This document shows, in pieces, positions 19,076 through 28,013 of a stretch of 64,000 nt of DNA (its first letter is position 1; the number at the start of each line of letters is the position of its first letter). This DNA comes from Vreelandella lutescens (lineage in GTDB: Bacteria > Pseudomonadota > Gammaproteobacteria > Pseudomonadales > Halomonadaceae), in NCBI RefSeq assembly GCF_014640815.1, contig NZ_BMHM01000002.1, forward strand, positions 186,001-250,000. Reading direction: 5' to 3'. Position numbers and translations under genes: made by a program. Under the pieces are notes generated by a model. It saw only the letters and a program-made list of their open reading frames with translations. It made no database searches and had not been told where the DNA came from.

Positions 19076-19909
19076 ATGTTTGTCGACTCTCACTGTCATT
19101 TAGACCGTTTATCTGAACACACGCATGGTGGGGATGTCGCCGCTACGCTGGCGGCTGCACGCGCTGCCAATGTGAGTCAGTTTTTGGCTATCTCTACGTC
19201 GCTAGAAGAGCTGCCGGGATTGGCTGCTATTGCAAGAGAGCATCACGATGTCGCTATCTCCGCCGGTCTGCATCCGCTCCATCAAGCATCTCATGAACCT
19301 ACCGTGCAGGATATTGTGGACGCGGCTGAGCAGTTTGGCGCGGTGGCCATTGGTGAGACAGGGCTGGATTATCATTACCACGAGAGCGTACCGGTTAGCG
19401 TTCAGCATGAGCGGTTTAAGCGCCACCTGATCGCGGCAAATGAACTGGAGCTGCCTGTCATTATTCATACTCGAGAGGCAAAAGAAGATACGCTGGCGCT
19501 GCTGCGTGAATACAGCGACCCTAAGGTAGGGGGCGTACTTCACTGCTTTACAGAAGACTTGGATATGGCACGTGAGGCGGTGCGGCTGGGCTTCTATATT
19601 TCCCTCTCGGGAATTATCACGTTTCGCAATGCCGCCTCGCTGAGAACGCTGGCGCGTCAGCTGCCCTTGGATCGGCTGTTAATCGAGACGGATAGCCCTT
19701 ATTTAGCGCCAGTGCCTTATCGCGGTAAGCCGAATGAGCCTGCTTGGGTCGTTGAAGTCGCAGAGTGCATTGCTCGCGAGCGTGGCATCAGCGTGGATGA
19801 GGTTGCCATGCAAACGACCGTTAATTTTTACCAACTGTTCCGCCATGCCGCGCCAGATGCGCCCGCCCATGTGAAAGAGGCCTTGGCGCAGTCTGGGCTA
19901 GTGGTATAA
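19076..19909 (+). CDS. TatD/YcfH family metal-dependent hydrolase
   Basis: 277-residue TIM-barrel hydrolase. The DSHCHLD motif (His7, His9), GETGLDYHYH, IIHTREA, LHCF and ETDSPYLAP supply the expected metal ligands. Family members show DNase or exonuclease activity in vitro. Location after pilZ matches the ycfH/tatD-type gene of other gammaproteobacteria. The ribosome-binding site is weak. Confidence 0.88.
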   Translation: MFVDSHCHLDRLSEHTHGGDVAATLAAARAANVSQFLAISTSLEELPGLAAIAREHHDVAISAGLHPLHQASHEPTVQDIVDAAEQFGAVAIGETGLDYHYHESVPVSVQHERFKRHLIAANELELPVIIHTREAKEDTLALLREYSDPKVGGVLHCFTEDLDMAREAVRLGFYISLSGIITFRNAASLRTLARQLPLDRLLIETDSPYLAPVPYRGKPNEPAWVVEVAECIARERGISVDEVAMQTTVNFYQLFRHAAPDAPAHVKEALAQSGLVV

Positions 19910-19938
19910 CGCGTAGTGGTCACCATGGGAGGTCGGCG

Positions 19939-20499
19939 ATGAATATTGATCGGCTAGTGCAGCACTCAGAAGGCTCGGCCGCTATCCCCCCAGTGGATAC
20001 TTGGCAGCCTGCTTTGTCGGGTGAGATAGATATCCTGGTGCAGGAAGACGGCTCCTGGCTTCATGAAGGTCAGCCTTTTGCACGTCCAGCGATTGCCAAG
20101 CTGCTGTCTAGTCTGCTGCGCTTAGATGATGATGGCTATTGCTTGGTGACTCCCGTGGAGCGCTGGCGCATTAGCGTCGTGGATCGTCCGTTTGTGATGG
20201 TCGAAGCAGATTTTCACGATGACGCCTGGTGGCTAAAGACCCAGTTTGATGATGTGGTGCGTCTGGACGCCGAGCATCCCATGACGCTGACGGCCACCCC
20301 CAGCGGTGAGCTGGCCCCCGAGTGTGCCCTCCGGTTCGGCTTGGCAGCGCGGCTGCATCGCAACGTATTTTATCGCTTAGTAGAGCAGGCCCGCATCAAT
20401 GAGAGTGCTTCGGGCGATAGCGAATGTCAGCTCTACAGCGCGGGCCGTTGGCACCTGTTGGGTCAGTGGAGCGATAGCGTGCCAAGTGAGTCGCCGTGA
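19939..20499 (+). CDS. DUF1285 family protein
   Basis: 186-residue soluble protein of unknown function. It has the family's GEIDILVQEDGSWLHEG start of domain, RPAIAKLLSSLLR, and a hydrophobic beta-rich core; no catalytic motif or membrane segment is apparent. It follows tatD by 29 bp. Its stop overlaps the start of the helicase gene (GTGA), suggesting coupled translation. Confidence 0.8.
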   Translation: MNIDRLVQHSEGSAAIPPVDTWQPALSGEIDILVQEDGSWLHEGQPFARPAIAKLLSSLLRLDDDGYCLVTPVERWRISVVDRPFVMVEADFHDDAWWLKTQFDDVVRLDAEHPMTLTATPSGELAPECALRFGLAARLHRNVFYRLVEQARINESASGDSECQLYSAGRWHLLGQWSDSVPSESP

Positions 20500-22712
20500 A
20501 GTTAACTGCCGAGCAGCAAGCCGTTGTTCACCATAGGGAAGGGCATGCGCGTGTGGCCGCCGTGGCGGGCGCCGGTAAAACCACGACCATGGCCGCCCGA
20601 GTGCTCCATCTGTTAGGCAGCGGCGTTTCCCCCAAGCGAATGCTGGTGCTGATGTTTAACCGCTCAGCGAAAGACGACTTTCAGCGTCGTCTAGCCAGTA
20701 TGGCCCCAGCAGGCCAACCGTTGCCCGACGTACGTACCTTTCATTCCCTGGGCCACCGGTTGACCCAGAGTCTATGCCGCTGGGGGGCGCTTGCGCCCAG
20801 GCGGCTGCTGTCTGCTGAATGGCAAATGGAGCGCTTATTGCGTCAAGCCAGCCTCAATGTGCTTGTGGAGCAGTTAGAGCGCCGTGACGCAGCGTTGGAA
20901 GGGGACCGTCTGGAGGCGTTAGCCCATTTCTGTGGGTTGGTAAAAGCCGAAATGCTACCAGCGGCGGCGCTCTATGAGCGCCTGAATTACGAGCCGGATA
21001 CCGACTACTTTCCTGCAGCGTTTGATGAAGCCGAACGGCTGCTGCACGCTGAAGGCGTCATGACCTACGCCGATTTGCTCTATCGCCCTCTGCAAGCGCT
21101 GGAAGCCGATGCCTCACTGCGCCAGCGGGTAGAAGGCTTTTTGGACCATGTGATTGTCGATGAGTACCAGGATATCAATACGGTGCAGCAGCGGCTGTTA
21201 GCCGTGCTTGCCGGGCCAAGCGCCAATGTGATGGCCGTAGGCGATGCCAACCAGTGCATTTATGAGTGGCGTGGTGCTCGCCCCGATACCATGCTGGAAA
21301 ACTTTACGGCCACGTTTGGGAAAGCCACTGACTATCCGCTTTCCATGACTTTTCGCCACGGACATGCTCTGGCGCTTACTGCTAACCACGCCATTATGGC
21401 CAATCAGCGGCGGCCTGATCAGCTGTGTTTAGCCGACGCGAATAACCCCGATACCCGCGTATCGGTGGGGCAGGGCAGCCGCACGCTGCTTGGTGCCTTA
21501 GTGGATTGGCAGTCGCAAGGGCGAGCGCTCAGCGATGCCAGCTTGCTGGTAAGAAGCTGGGCGCTATCAGTACCTTTCCAGTTGGCTCTTCTACAGGCGG
21601 GAATTCCCTTTCGCCTGCTGCGTGAAGATCGCTTCGTCTTCCGTTTGCCGTTGGTGCAGGCGTTGGCAGGCTATCTCAAGCTCTCTAGGCGGCCAGAGCT
21701 GCTGCACGACCCAGAGCAATTGCTACTGCTATTAGCTCAGCCAACCCCTTTCGTGGCCCGTGAGCGCCTTCAGCGTCTGGCTTACCAACTGGCGACCACT
21801 CAGCAGTGGCCAGAGCGGCATGAGCCTGTGTTGGCATCATTAAAACCGTTACAGCGGCGCACGCTTAAAAAGCGCTGGGAGCTTCTGTGTGAACTGCCCA
21901 GACTCAGCGCTTGGCCGCCCGCGAAGTTGCTCAGCCATGTGGTAGAGACTATTGACGCTGAAAAAACGCTAAAGCGTGCTGCCGCGCGGCGCGATAAAGG
22001 TGAAGAGGATGTGCGCTTACTTGATGTGCTTATTGAGCAGGCCGAGAGCGTGCAAGACCCGGATGCCTTTATTGAACTGCTTGAACGCCCAGTGGAAAAC
22101 CAAGCAGGCGGCGTGCTGATTAGTACCGTGCACGGTGCGAAAGGGCTTGAGTGGCCGTTAGTGGTGGTTGCAGGCGTCAATGAAGAAGACTTTCCTCACT
22201 ACAGTCGCGATAACCCGTTGAACGATGAGCGATTAGAAGAGGAGCGACGACTGTTTTATGTTGCCATCACCCGAGCCAAAGAGCAGTTGCTGGTGTTGCA
22301 TGATGGGGGTGCCCATCGGCCAAGCCGGTTTATCGCGGAAAGTGCCTGGCAAGATGGAATGCGTATTGCCGCTTGTTTAACTAGCCCGCAGGCGCCGGAT
22401 GAGCCGTTGGAAGTCGTATCCCCTAGCTTGGTAGGACGTTATTTAGAAAGGCTGGGGCGCGCTGATATTGCCTTGGCGGCCCCTCAAGTAAAAGAGCCGT
22501 CAGGCGGTTACCACGTGAATGCAGTGGGGCACTATTACCCCGGACAGCGTTTGTTGCATGCGGTCTTTGGGGAGGGAGAAGTGGCCGCTGTCGAGGGCAA
22601 CCCTTCAGATCCCGTCATCGATGTACGGTTTGTGCAGGCGGGAAGACGTCGTCTCATCGCCCGCCGTGCGCCGATTGAGGTGATGGATGCCGCCAACAGC
22701 GCCGCGAGCTAG
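20496..22712 (+). CDS. UvrD/Rep-like superfamily 1 DNA helicase
   Basis: 738-residue SF1A helicase. Walker A is AGAGKTTT (24-31), motif II DEYQD around 218-225, and C-terminal motifs V (VLISTVHGAKGLEW) and VI (FYVAITRAKEQL) are present. A glycine-containing tail beyond 690 with PGQRLLHAVFGEGEV resembles the C-terminal Tudor-like region of UvrD/Rep. It is shorter than UvrD in its linkers, so I do not call it uvrD or rep. Expected role is ATP-driven 3'-5' unwinding in DNA repair or replication restart. It starts at a GTG overlapping the DUF1285 gene. Confidence 0.88.
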   Translation: MKLTAEQQAVVHHREGHARVAAVAGAGKTTTMAARVLHLLGSGVSPKRMLVLMFNRSAKDDFQRRLASMAPAGQPLPDVRTFHSLGHRLTQSLCRWGALAPRRLLSAEWQMERLLRQASLNVLVEQLERRDAALEGDRLEALAHFCGLVKAEMLPAAALYERLNYEPDTDYFPAAFDEAERLLHAEGVMTYADLLYRPLQALEADASLRQRVEGFLDHVIVDEYQDINTVQQRLLAVLAGPSANVMAVGDANQCIYEWRGARPDTMLENFTATFGKATDYPLSMTFRHGHALALTANHAIMANQRRPDQLCLADANNPDTRVSVGQGSRTLLGALVDWQSQGRALSDASLLVRSWALSVPFQLALLQAGIPFRLLREDRFVFRLPLVQALAGYLKLSRRPELLHDPEQLLLLLAQPTPFVARERLQRLAYQLATTQQWPERHEPVLASLKPLQRRTLKKRWELLCELPRLSAWPPAKLLSHVVETIDAEKTLKRAAARRDKGEEDVRLLDVLIEQAESVQDPDAFIELLERPVENQAGGVLISTVHGAKGLEWPLVVVAGVNEEDFPHYSRDNPLNDERLEEERRLFYVAITRAKEQLLVLHDGGAHRPSRFIAESAWQDGMRIAACLTSPQAPDEPLEVVSPSLVGRYLERLGRADIALAAPQVKEPSGGYHVNAVGHYYPGQRLLHAVFGEGEVAAVEGNPSDPVIDVRFVQAGRRRLIARRAPIEVMDAANSAAS

Positions 22713-22773
22713 CGGTTGAAAATGTCAATAGCCCTGCTTTAACCCTTGGCGACGCTGATGGCTTAGACGGGGT

Positions 22774-22802
22774 TTGACTTAACGCAGTCCTGCCGATTAA
22801 AT
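22774..22802 (+). promoter_or_regulatory. Sigma-70-type promoter of the porin/PstS-like/GGDEF cassette
   Basis: -35 TTGACT (22774-22779), exactly 17 bp, then -10 TTAAAT (22797-22802). The spacing is ideal and the -35 matches 5 of 6 bases. The first arm of the inverted repeat at 22791-22840 overlaps the -10. Confidence 0.6.
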
Positions 22803-22840
22803 GCTTTGCAGTTAACTATTTACCTAGCGGGTAATCGGCA
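22791..22840 (+). promoter_or_regulatory. 9-bp inverted repeat flanking the cassette's transcription start
   Basis: TGCCGATTA (22791-22799) and TAATCGGCA (22832-22840) are perfectly complementary, centres 41 bp apart (about four helical turns). One arm covers the -10, the other runs to the first base of the start codon. The layout suggests a regulator-binding pair; not tested. Confidence 0.5.
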
Positions 22841-24069
22841 TGCTAAGGCACTTTGTCAGGTCTTGCGCCATCTCTCTTGCAGTCTGCAGCGGCGCTACAA
22901 TGGCCGATGACTCGTTGCCTAGCCTCACGCTAAACGGGTTTGGTACGTTGGGTGTTGTCCACTCGGATGTGTCTGATGCCGATTTTGTCTCGGACCCACT
23001 CGCTTCATCTGGCGCTGGCTACAGCGGTGATTGGAGTGCTGAGGTCGATAGTCGCCTAGGGCTGCAAGCAACGCTTGCCGCCACGTCTGCGTTTTCAGCA
23101 ACCGTTCAAGTCGTCAGTGAAAAGCGCTTCGATGGTTCCTATTCTCCTGCCATTGAGTGGGCCTACCTTCAGTATGACGCGACACCGAATCTAAGCCTTC
23201 GTGTGGGTCGGATGGTGCAAGGCAATTTTTTGAATTCTGAATACCGTAAAGTCAGTTTTGCCACGCCGTGGGTCAGGCCACCTGCCGAAATTTATCGCGT
23301 AGTCCCTGTCGCTAATTTTGATGGGGTTGATCTTCGCTATCGCTACTATATAGGGGAGTTGATTAACGACCTCCGTCTTAGTTATGGCGGTGGTAGCGTT
23401 GAGTATGAAACGGGCGATATTGAGTCGTCTGATTCATGGGGCGTGTCTCAACAGACTCGATGGGGCAACACGACGCTCTTTGCCAGCTACGGTGAAGTCA
23501 ACGTCAGCGCCCAAGAGCTTACCCAGTTTTTTGACATATACCGGTTGTTTGGACCGCCTGGAGAGGCGTTAGCAGATCGCTACGAAGTGGACGGTAAACC
23601 CCTGCGCTTTCTCAGCGTGGGTGTTAACTATGATCCAGGCCAGTGGTTTGTGGAGGGGGAGTGGACTCGGCTATCCTCGTCAACGCTGCTGGGCAGCAGC
23701 GAAAGCACGCACATGACGGCGGGCTACCGCTTAGGTAAGTGGACGCCTTACGCGGCGTTGGGCAGAGCACGCGTGACCAGTGACACCTTCGAGCCTGGGC
23801 TCAACCCGGCTTTTTACCCTTCTCCCTTTGCTGAAGGTGCAGTCTTGCTTAACAGCACCCTCAACACGCTCTTGTCGTCTGGTCTTCAGCAAGATAGCCG
23901 TACCGTTGGCCTGCGCTGGGATTTTCGCCCTGGAGTGGCCTTAACGGCACAGTATGACCATATTGATTTTCGTTCTGGTTCTCCTGGTGGGCTCATCAAC
24001 CAGCAGCCTAGCTTTCAGCCAGGTGGAACGATGAATCTTTTTAGCCTTGCACTCGACTTTGTGTTTTAG
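22840..24069 (+). CDS. Porin-like outer-membrane beta-barrel protein
   Basis: 409 residues with a signal peptide (cleavage near residue 22, after SGATMA). The mature part shows alternating aromatic/polar strands (for example WAYLQYDATPNLSLRVGRM and YRYYIGEL) and ends in ...SLALDFVF, with the C-terminal Phe typical of Omp85-assembled barrels. It resembles DcaP/Opr-type porins but I cannot assign a substrate. First gene of a three-gene unit: it lies 11 bp before the PstS-like gene and shares the promoter at 22774. Confidence 0.75.
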   Translation: MLRHFVRSCAISLAVCSGATMADDSLPSLTLNGFGTLGVVHSDVSDADFVSDPLASSGAGYSGDWSAEVDSRLGLQATLAATSAFSATVQVVSEKRFDGSYSPAIEWAYLQYDATPNLSLRVGRMVQGNFLNSEYRKVSFATPWVRPPAEIYRVVPVANFDGVDLRYRYYIGELINDLRLSYGGGSVEYETGDIESSDSWGVSQQTRWGNTTLFASYGEVNVSAQELTQFFDIYRLFGPPGEALADRYEVDGKPLRFLSVGVNYDPGQWFVEGEWTRLSSSTLLGSSESTHMTAGYRLGKWTPYAALGRARVTSDTFEPGLNPAFYPSPFAEGAVLLNSTLNTLLSSGLQQDSRTVGLRWDFRPGVALTAQYDHIDFRSGSPGGLINQQPSFQPGGTMNLFSLALDFVF

Positions 24070-24080
24070 GGAGAGTGACG

Positions 24081-24506
24081 ATGGCTAAACGACTATCCCG
24101 ATTTTACTGCTGTGTGCTGCTTAGTCTGCTTCCTTGTACCGGGTTTGCCGATCTGGTGGTCGTGGTATCCGCAGATGCGGCCTTGAGTCGTATTCAACGG
24201 CAAGAGTTGAAAGATCTTTATCTGGAGAGCCGGACGCCGCTGCCAGGGCAGGGGCGAATAACGCCTCTTGATCAGTCCGAACGCTCCCGTGAACGCAGTG
24301 AGTTTTACCAGCGGTATATTGAGAAAACGCCGGCACAATTGCGCACGCACTGGGCTAGGCTGATTTTTACGGGGCGCGGCCAGCCGCCTCAAGCGCTGGC
24401 AAACAGCCAAGCCGTTGTGGAAAGGCTTATTCGTGACCCTAATGCACTCGGTTACATTGATCCTCAGTTTTTGGATGAACGGCTGAAGGTGGTCACTGTT
24501 GAATAA
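24081..24506 (+). CDS. Small PstS-like periplasmic binding-fold protein
   Basis: 141 residues: signal peptide (MAKRLSRFYCCVLLSLLPCTGFA), then a compact domain with VVVSADAALSRIQRQELKDLYLE, LDQSERSRERSEFYQRY and NPNALGYID-like closing segment (here DPNALGYIDPQF), which resembles the PBP-like superfamily relatives of the phosphate-binding protein PstS. It is less than half the size of PstS, so at most one lobe is present. No ABC permease or ATPase is nearby, so a sensory or ligand-presenting role is more likely than transport (inference). Start is the ATG after GGGAGA; an upstream GTG at 24075 is an alternative. It overlaps the next gene by 8 bp. Confidence 0.65.
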   Translation: MAKRLSRFYCCVLLSLLPCTGFADLVVVVSADAALSRIQRQELKDLYLESRTPLPGQGRITPLDQSERSRERSEFYQRYIEKTPAQLRTHWARLIFTGRGQPPQALANSQAVVERLIRDPNALGYIDPQFLDERLKVVTVE

Positions 24507-26016
24507 GCTCAGAGGCCCAGAGCTGTGGCGTGATCCGTTATTGTCGATGCGCTTATGGCGTCACCGGCTAGCGGAACCGTTGGTGCTGTTCAGCACGATT
24601 GGCTTACTCATGGTGCTCATTATTTTTAGCAGCGCTTATTTTCTGGTGAGTCGTGAGCAAGAAGCGGTTAAGCGACAAATCGAGCTGTCGATCAGTGACA
24701 TCGCGGATACGTATGAAGCCAGAGTGCTGCGGTCTTTGAGGGAGATCGATGCGACATTGAAGCTGGTGGATTTTGTGGCTAGCCAGCAGCGCTCAGGGGT
24801 TATCGAGACGCTGCATGAGCGGAATCTGTTGCCGCCAGAGTTGATTTTTACCGTGAGTCTTATTGATAGCCAGGGAGTTATCAAAGAAAGTACCGCGACG
24901 CAGCAGGCTATCCAGGAAGGCGCTTTTGCTTCGCTGCCCCAAGTGCCAGGACTATTGGTAGAGGCATTTTTATTAGAGGGTCGTCAGCAACTGCTGTTTG
25001 CAAGGATGCTATCCGATAGCCAGGAGAGTCCTGCTTGGGTCACCTTGACCGTAGGGGCCGACTATTTTGTTAGCGGATATGATGCAGACGCATTGGGAGA
25101 GCAAGGATTACTGGCGTTAGTAGATGCCAGCAATATGACCCGTATTGGGCGAAGTGGGTCGCAGCTCTATTCAAGCATTGTGATAGATCTCCCCGCCCAT
25201 GATGAAATACTCAATAGCGGTGATACTCCTTTCTTGACGAACTGGCTCGGCGTTGAGCGTGCGACCGTCGTCAGGCCGCTGTATCTCTTTCCACTCTCAA
25301 TCGTGGTCGGTATTTCAGTTGATGAATGGTTGGCCGGCGCGACTCAGATTACCCGGCGTTACTGGCAGCGGGCCGCCGTAGTCAGTGCTCTGGCATTATT
25401 AATTATGGGCCTGTTGGCTCGGCTGAGTATTCAACTGCAACGCGAACGCCAGCTGGTCACGGACGAACGCCTGCGCCATACGCAATATATTGAACACTTA
25501 GCGTTTCACGATACGCTGACCAACTTACCTAACCGGGCCTATTTCAGCTATCTGGTGAATCAGACTATTCATCAGCAAGATGGCCAAGAGGGTGGATTTG
25601 CGCTGCTCTTTTTAGATTTAGATCACTTTAAACAGATCAATGATTCGTTAGGGCACGATGCCGGAGATCAGCTGTTACAAGTGGCGGCCAAGCGTTTGGT
25701 GTCGGCAGTGCGTGAGCAGGATGTGGTCGCTCGATTAGGCGGCGACGAGTTTGTGATTCTGCTTAAGAACGTGACCCAGCGTGAGCAAGTCACGCGGGTG
25801 ACGGATCATCTCATTGCTGCCATGCAGTCGCCGTTTGCGTTGGCAGGAGAGTCATGTCAGATCTCTGTGAGTATCGGTGTGGCGCTGTTTCCGACAGATG
25901 GGGAAAATGAGAAATCGCTGATGAAATGCGCCGATATGGCGATGTATCAAGCTAAAAAAGCGGGCAAAAATGGTATGTGTTTTTACACTGAATCAGCGTT
26001 GGAAAACTACAAATAG
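24499..26016 (+). CDS. Membrane diguanylate cyclase with periplasmic sensor domain
   Basis: 505 residues: TM helix at about 27-51, a roughly 240-residue periplasmic sensor region (dCache-like topology), second TM at about 292-308, then a GGDEF domain from about 335. The active-site GGDEF is at 414-418 and an RxxD inhibitory (I-)site, REQD, at 405-408, with the canonical five-residue spacing. So it should synthesise c-di-GMP from two GTP and be product-inhibited. No EAL domain. The TTG start overlaps the PstS-like gene and has GAAGGTGG upstream; an ATG at 24547 would still retain the first TM. It probably reports a periplasmic signal, perhaps through the two upstream proteins. Confidence 0.88.
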   Translation: MNKLRGPELWRDPLLSMRLWRHRLAEPLVLFSTIGLLMVLIIFSSAYFLVSREQEAVKRQIELSISDIADTYEARVLRSLREIDATLKLVDFVASQQRSGVIETLHERNLLPPELIFTVSLIDSQGVIKESTATQQAIQEGAFASLPQVPGLLVEAFLLEGRQQLLFARMLSDSQESPAWVTLTVGADYFVSGYDADALGEQGLLALVDASNMTRIGRSGSQLYSSIVIDLPAHDEILNSGDTPFLTNWLGVERATVVRPLYLFPLSIVVGISVDEWLAGATQITRRYWQRAAVVSALALLIMGLLARLSIQLQRERQLVTDERLRHTQYIEHLAFHDTLTNLPNRAYFSYLVNQTIHQQDGQEGGFALLFLDLDHFKQINDSLGHDAGDQLLQVAAKRLVSAVREQDVVARLGGDEFVILLKNVTQREQVTRVTDHLIAAMQSPFALAGESCQISVSIGVALFPTDGENEKSLMKCADMAMYQAKKAGKNGMCFYTESALENYK

Positions 26017-26051
26017 TCGCTTGCTGCTCCTTTAGCGGAGCAGCAAGCGAC
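26016..26051. terminator. 15-bp perfect hairpin between convergent GGDEF and ETF-QO genes
   Basis: GTCGCTTGCTGCTCC (26016-26030) pairs perfectly with GGAGCAGCAAGCGAC (26037-26051) around a TTTAGC loop; the hairpin begins on the last base of the cyclase stop codon. Very stable but with no U-tract on either strand. Confidence 0.65.
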
Positions 26052-26060
26052 GAGATGGTG

Positions 26061-27725
26061 CTACATATTGGGATAGTTGGGACCGCCGCCGCCTTCAGGC
26101 GCTACCCAGGTAATATTCTGGGCAGGGTCTTTGATATCGCAGGTTTTGCAGTGCACGCAGTTTTGGAAGTTAATCTGGAAGCGTGGCTTGCCTTGATCAT
26201 CTTCTACTACTTCATAGACCCCTGCAGGGCAGTAGCGCTGAGCGGGCTCGGCATATGTCGGGAGGTTGTCACGAATGGGCAGCTCTGGATCTGCTAAGCG
26301 CAGGTGGCAGGGCTGGTCTTCTTCGTGGTTCGTATTAGATAAAAACACCGAGGTGGATTTATCAAACGATAGCTTGCCGTCCGGCTTCGGATAATTGATT
26401 TTCTCGAATTCGGCGGCAGGCTTTAACGCCCCGTGATCAGTGGTGGTGTCGTGAACGTTGGGCAGCTTATTACCCAGCAGCTGGTTCACGAAGTTGTAGG
26501 CACCGCCACCGACCGTGCCATATTTATGAATGGCCGGGCCGAAGCTCGCGCTCTCTTTGAGCTCTTGATAGGCCCAACTGGCTTCCCACTGGCTGGTAAA
26601 GCTGGCCAGCTCTTGCCCGCCCTCATCGCCACCTTTGATGGCTTCAAAGACACTCTCGGCCGCGACCATGCCCGACTTCATCGCAGTGTGTAGGCCTTTG
26701 ATTTTGGCAAAGTTGAGCGTGCCCGCATCACAGCCAATCAATAGGCCGCCAGGGAAGGTCATTTTCGGCAGGCAGTTGAACCCGCCTTTGACGATGGCGC
26801 GCGCGCCGTAAGCTACCCGTTTGCCGCCTGCCAGGTATTGGCTGAGTACCGGATGGTGTTTCATACGCTGAAATTCATCGAACGGCGAGAGCCATGGGTT
26901 CTGATAACCCAGGTCCATAATCAGGCCCACCACGACTTGCTGATTTTCTGCGTGGTAAAGAAACCAGCCGCCGTGGGTGTTGCTGTCCAGCGGCCAGCCG
27001 GAACCATGGACGACCAAGCCGGGTTCGTGCTTATCGGCAGGCACATCCCACAGCTCTTTTAAGCCGATGCCGTAGTGCTGCGGGTCGCGGCCTGCATCTA
27101 GTGAGAAGTCACTAATCAGACGTTTGCCTAAGTGGCCTCGTGCGCCTTCTGCAAACAGCGTGTACTTAGCGCGCAGCTCCATGCCCGGCATATGGCCATC
27201 TTTAGGAGTGCCATCTGCACCTACGCCCATATCGCCAATCAAGATGCCGCGCACTACGTCATCTTCAATGATGACTTCTTGAGCAGCAAAACCGGGAAAT
27301 ATTTCAACGCCCAGCGATTCCGCCTGTTCCGCCAGCCAGCGGCACAGGTTGCCCGCGCTGATCACGTAGCGGGTAAGGTCGCCGCCCGTGTTGTGCATGC
27401 TTTTCGGCACGAGCGCGTTAGGAATTTTCTGCGCTTTTTCGGCATCTTTGAGTAGATATACATCGTCGCGAACGGCAGGCGTGTTTAAAGGCGCACCGCG
27501 CTCCTCCCAATCGGGGAATAGCTCCGCCAGTGCGCGTGGCTCAAACACTGCGCCGGACAGAATATGGGCACCTACTTCGGAGCCTTTTTCTACCACACAG
27601 ACGGTGAGCTCCTGCTCTGCCTCGTTAGCCTGCTGCATTAAACGGCAAGCAGCGGCTAGGCCTGACGGGCCTGCGCCAACGACGACAACGTCAAAGTCCA
27701 TCACATCGCGTTCAACGTTTTCCAC
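26061..27725 (-). CDS. Electron transfer flavoprotein-ubiquinone oxidoreductase
   Basis: Passes electrons from reduced ETF to the quinone pool at the inner membrane, as in fatty-acid and amino-acid oxidation. 554 residues from the GTG at 27725, chosen because AAGGAG lies just upstream; a further-upstream ATG (27755) lacks one. The FAD site is VVVGAGPSGLAAACRL; the C-terminal NCVHCKTCDIKDP carries the [4Fe-4S] cysteines, with another Cys in YCPAGVYE. Length and domain order match the family. Divergent from etfBA. Confidence 0.94.
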   Translation of the reverse strand: MENVERDVMDFDVVVVGAGPSGLAAACRLMQQANEAEQELTVCVVEKGSEVGAHILSGAVFEPRALAELFPDWEERGAPLNTPAVRDDVYLLKDAEKAQKIPNALVPKSMHNTGGDLTRYVISAGNLCRWLAEQAESLGVEIFPGFAAQEVIIEDDVVRGILIGDMGVGADGTPKDGHMPGMELRAKYTLFAEGARGHLGKRLISDFSLDAGRDPQHYGIGLKELWDVPADKHEPGLVVHGSGWPLDSNTHGGWFLYHAENQQVVVGLIMDLGYQNPWLSPFDEFQRMKHHPVLSQYLAGGKRVAYGARAIVKGGFNCLPKMTFPGGLLIGCDAGTLNFAKIKGLHTAMKSGMVAAESVFEAIKGGDEGGQELASFTSQWEASWAYQELKESASFGPAIHKYGTVGGGAYNFVNQLLGNKLPNVHDTTTDHGALKPAAEFEKINYPKPDGKLSFDKSTSVFLSNTNHEEDQPCHLRLADPELPIRDNLPTYAEPAQRYCPAGVYEVVEDDQGKPRFQINFQNCVHCKTCDIKDPAQNITWVAPEGGGGPNYPNM

Positions 27726-27808
27726 CCGGTTTCTCCTTATTCTCATAAGCGCCATTTTTTAATCACTAGCGAATAGGCACTAGCTTATGAAAAGATGGCC
27801 TTAATTTA

Positions 27809-27820
27809 AAACGGTCGTTT
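27809..27820. promoter_or_regulatory. PsrA-like palindrome between divergent etf promoters
   Basis: AAACGGTCGTTT reads AAAC-N4-GTTT, with 5-bp arms AAACG/CGTTT. This resembles the TetR-family PsrA half sites (AAAC...GTTT) that control beta-oxidation and etf genes in pseudomonads. It sits near the expected -35 of both divergent units. The regulator identity is inference. Confidence 0.4.
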
Positions 27821-27981
27821 GCTTCTGGTTATCTCCCATGATAGGCATAATACCTGTGTCAGGTCACCCCTACGATGGCAAATGCACACTTTATAAGTGT
27901 CGACATCAGTGACGAACGCAGTGTGCTACGACCAAGGCCGCACGCATTGAGTGTTGTTGATAGCAGGTAGGCTGTGGCAAA

Positions 27982-28013
27982 TTGATAGGGTTTTTCATTT
28001 ACGCACCTATCAA
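27982..28013. promoter_or_regulatory. Inverted repeat TTGATAGG-N16-CCTATCAA
   Basis: Two perfect 8-bp arms (27982-27989 and 28006-28013) about 90 bp upstream of etfB. A third copy of the core TGATAGG lies at 27839. Candidate operator or leader hairpin for etfBA; the regulator is unknown. Confidence 0.4.

Noticed and set aside
27766..27786. Direct repeat CACTAGC, twice, 14 bp apart
   Set aside because: Very short and probable by chance in an AT-rich promoter region.
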